Part shown: piece by piece, positions 62,607 through 64,000 of the stretch
How positions within the stretch are numbered: the stretch's first letter is position 1
Layout of the letters: the number at the start of each line of letters is the position of its first letter
Notes under the pieces: model-generated
The model's input: the letters and a program-made list of their open reading frames with translations, nothing else
Database searches by the model: none
What the model was told of the DNA's origin: nothing
Assembly (NCBI RefSeq): GCF_002287175.1
Contig: NZ_LMVM01000012.1
Span: 186,001-250,000 of the forward strand
Reading direction: 5' to 3'
From: Methanobacterium bryantii
GTDB lineage: Archaea; Methanobacteriota; Methanobacteria; Methanobacteriales; Methanobacteriaceae
Length of the DNA: 64,000 nt
Made by a program: the position numbers and the translations under genes

Positions 62607-63338
62607 TTAAGAATCACCTCCTGTTTTTTTAGAAGAAATTCAAATCTTTAAATAGTTATATTGACATTTTGGGACGATTTTTACGAATTCACTACATCTA
62701 AAAGAATGTGAAGTATAGTAAAACATTTGTACTAATGGTGAACTGTTTGTGAGTACTATCACACGTTTATTAAAGAATTTGAATAGTTATGTGATTTGAC
62801 TAATATTTTCAGTTCCATTTCAATAATTCATACTATAAAGTTTGGTACGTTATGCACAAAACGAAAAGAAGTATATCTACTTTTATTTTGTAATATAATT
62901 AGATATTATATTATTAATAAATGAATAATTTTGATAAATCAATTTATATGTTATATCGATCGTTTTAAAAGTAAATTTATGTTCTAAATAAGCTTTTAAA
63001 CTATTTAAATACTATAAATAAATAAAATAGCTCTTAAGATCTAAATTATATTTATTTATGCATTTTAATTGCTTTAAAAGTTATACATAAATTTTGTTTA
63101 TTAAATTAAATTTGAAGTAATTTTATAAAATCAAAATAGACATGTATATAATCATAATACTTTATTAAAACTATTTTAAGCTCCATTAAGTATTATTCAT
63201 ATGTATATTAGTTATAAGTTAATAAGTGAATTGATAATGGGCGTATTTTTACAAAAAAAGGTTAAATTAAGAAATTTTTATATACTGAAATTTAAAAAGA
63301 AAAAAAAGTAAAGATAAATTTACCATCTCACGCGTTAC
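62607..63338. promoter_or_regulatory. Long AT-rich control region between two adhesin genes
   Basis: These 732 bases contain no convincing gene. On the minus strand there is a TATA-like CTATTTAAAG (62647-62656) about 45 bases before the adhesin start. TGTGAGTACTATCACA at 62748-62763 is a perfect 5-bp dyad and differs by one base from the palindrome at 12729-12744. From 62780 to 63330 the DNA is extremely AT-rich with no other clear structure. Confidence 0.5.
62748..62763. promoter_or_regulatory. TGTGA-N6-TCACA palindrome upstream of the adhesin gene
   Basis: TGTGAGTACTATCACA, 142 bases upstream of ATG 62606 and about 95 bases upstream of the probable TATA box. It matches TGTGACTACTATCACA (12729-12744) at 15 of 16 bases and the outer arms of TGTGACTGTAATCACA (12917-12932). 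The position fits an activator site; the binding protein is unknown. Confidence 0.55.
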
Positions 63339-64000
63339 TTACGTTATGACTGCAGTTCCTTTTATAGATGCAACAGTTGTCAATTTGACATTTGAGGTTA
63401 TTGCTTGTTCAACTACATGCAGCACGGCCTTAGAGCCACTTTTTAAATTACCGATAGTCCATACTCCTGTTTTATAATTGTATTTTATGTTCTTGTCTTT
63501 GGATATGTATTTGAATCCTTTAGGCATTTTAAGGGTTACAGTAACGTTTTTAGCGTTCATTGGCCCGTAATTGTATGCTGTTATTGTAAATGTAACTTTC
63601 TGTTTATATTTAGGGTGTGCGTTGTTTACTGATATCTTCACAGCTAAATCAGCTGCAGGTCCAATTTTTACAATTGCAGCTGCATTGTTGTTGCTGGATT
63701 TTTGATCGTAGTTGTTTCCAGTTATAGTGGCAGTGTTAGTTACCTTAGTGTTTGGAGCGGTAGCTTGTGCCACTATGTTTAGTACTGTGGTTGCTCCGTT
63801 TGCTAAGTTTCCGATGGTCCATGTCCCTGTTGATGGGTTGTATGTTCCATTACCGCTGGAGGATATGAATTTTAATCCTGAAGGTAGTTTGTCAGCGACT
63901 TTAACTCCTGTTGCATTATTTGGTCCGTTGTTGTGTGCTGTTATGGTGAATATAACCTTCTGCAGGTACTTAGGATTTGCATTGTTTACAGTTTTACTAA
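63339..64000 (-). CDS. DUF11-repeat adhesin, 3' end only
   Basis: The minus-strand frame is open from the window edge to the stop at 63339, so the gene continues to the right; the GTG at 63773 is not its start. The visible 220 residues hold most of one DUF11 domain (KVADKLPSGLKFISSSG, GTWTIGNLANG) and the complete last one (ADLAVKISV...). The last domain is basic and ends ASIKGTAVIT without an anchor, just like the adhesin at 56991-62606. Its DNA (63448-63659) is 210/212 identical to 57100-57311 of that gene. Confidence 0.88.
   Translation of the reverse strand, partial: SKTVNNANPKYLQKVIFTITAHNNGPNNATGVKVADKLPSGLKFISSSGNGTYNPSTGTWTIGNLANGATTVLNIVAQATAPNTKVTNTATITGNNYDQKSSNNNAAAIVKIGPAADLAVKISVNNAHPKYKQKVTFTITAYNYGPMNAKNVTVTLKMPKGFKYISKDKNIKYNYKTGVWTIGNLKSGSKAVLHVVEQAITSNVKLTTVASIKGTAVIT

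Noticed and set aside
63339..63773. A separate small gene starting at GTG 63773
   Set aside because: The frame is open to the window edge with continuous DUF11 sequence, so this is the end of a larger gene.

Overview
The window reads as chromosomal DNA of a methanogenic archaeon of the order Methanobacteriales, most likely the genus Methanobacterium. The main evidence is an Alba chromatin protein, O-phosphoseryl-tRNA(Cys) synthetase (SepS), the coenzyme F430 gene cfbD, thiol:fumarate reductase TfrA, CTP-dependent riboflavin kinase, an almost full-length match to the MthK potassium channel, and giant DUF11-repeat adhesins. The DNA is AT-rich. Ribosome binding sites are strong (GGAGG, GGTGAT) and TATA-type promoters are visible. 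A complete methanol:coenzyme M methyltransferase set suggests a species that can use methanol, as some Methanobacterium species do with H2. The genus call is inference.

Layout. 1-2.8 kb: tail of a LeuA-family synthase, two tandem receiver-PAS proteins, alba. 3.1-7.2 kb (minus strand): a membrane-anchored PQQ-type beta-propeller protein and a drug/Na+-type ABC exporter with its PadR regulator, upstream of an operator-rich intergenic region. 7.6-20.9 kb: scattered metabolic, transport and secreted genes (TIM-barrel isomerase, DUF362 ferredoxin, TMEM175-like channel, acetolactate decarboxylase, HAD phosphatase, LysE and MFS transporters, alanine dehydrogenase-like enzyme) and two short genes. 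21-30.4 kb: gatA and an unusual glutaminase-first CobB/CobQ-like fusion, ribB, ribK, endonuclease V, sepS, tfrA. 31-35 kb: two paralogous zinc-ribbon membrane proteins, tRNA-Arg(GCG), a PAP2-like protein. 35.3-41.9 kb: ferredoxins and the methanol cluster. 42-47.5 kb: chagasin-like inhibitor, second PAP2-like protein, and secreted proteins including a C39/transglutaminase fusion. 47.6-56 kb: AIR-synthase-like protein, ferredoxin, hisH, sugar nucleotidyltransferase-cupin, cfbD, secreted hydrolase, sfsA, MthK-type channel. 56-64 kb: two small surface proteins, a 1871-residue adhesin and the 3' end of another.

How genes work together. MtaB moves the methyl group of methanol to the corrinoid of MtaC, MtaA passes it to coenzyme M, and the RamA-like protein probably re-reduces inactive cobalt. 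CfbD builds F430, the cofactor of methyl-CoM reductase. TfrA uses the CoM/CoB thiols made by that pathway. The 42-47 kb and 53-64 kb regions look like a cell-surface module: peptidase-like, inhibitor-like and adhesin proteins on a pseudomurein wall.

Most notable observations: (1) the chagasin-like gene has a stop codon directly before its only plausible start, an ATT, behind a perfect ribosome binding site, and sepS appears to start at CTG; (2) a TGTGA-N6-TCACA palindrome lies upstream of both a secreted-protein gene and the adhesin 50 kb away; (3) the adhesin contains an exact 1074-bp three-domain super-repeat, and its last domain is 210/212 identical in DNA to that of the neighbouring adhesin; (4) one zinc-ribbon module is shared by three membrane proteins; (5) both receiver domains carry the same octapeptide duplication. 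No CRISPR array, transposase, phage module or rRNA was seen. No complete undescribed system could be demonstrated; the zinc-ribbon family and the shared palindrome are the best leads.
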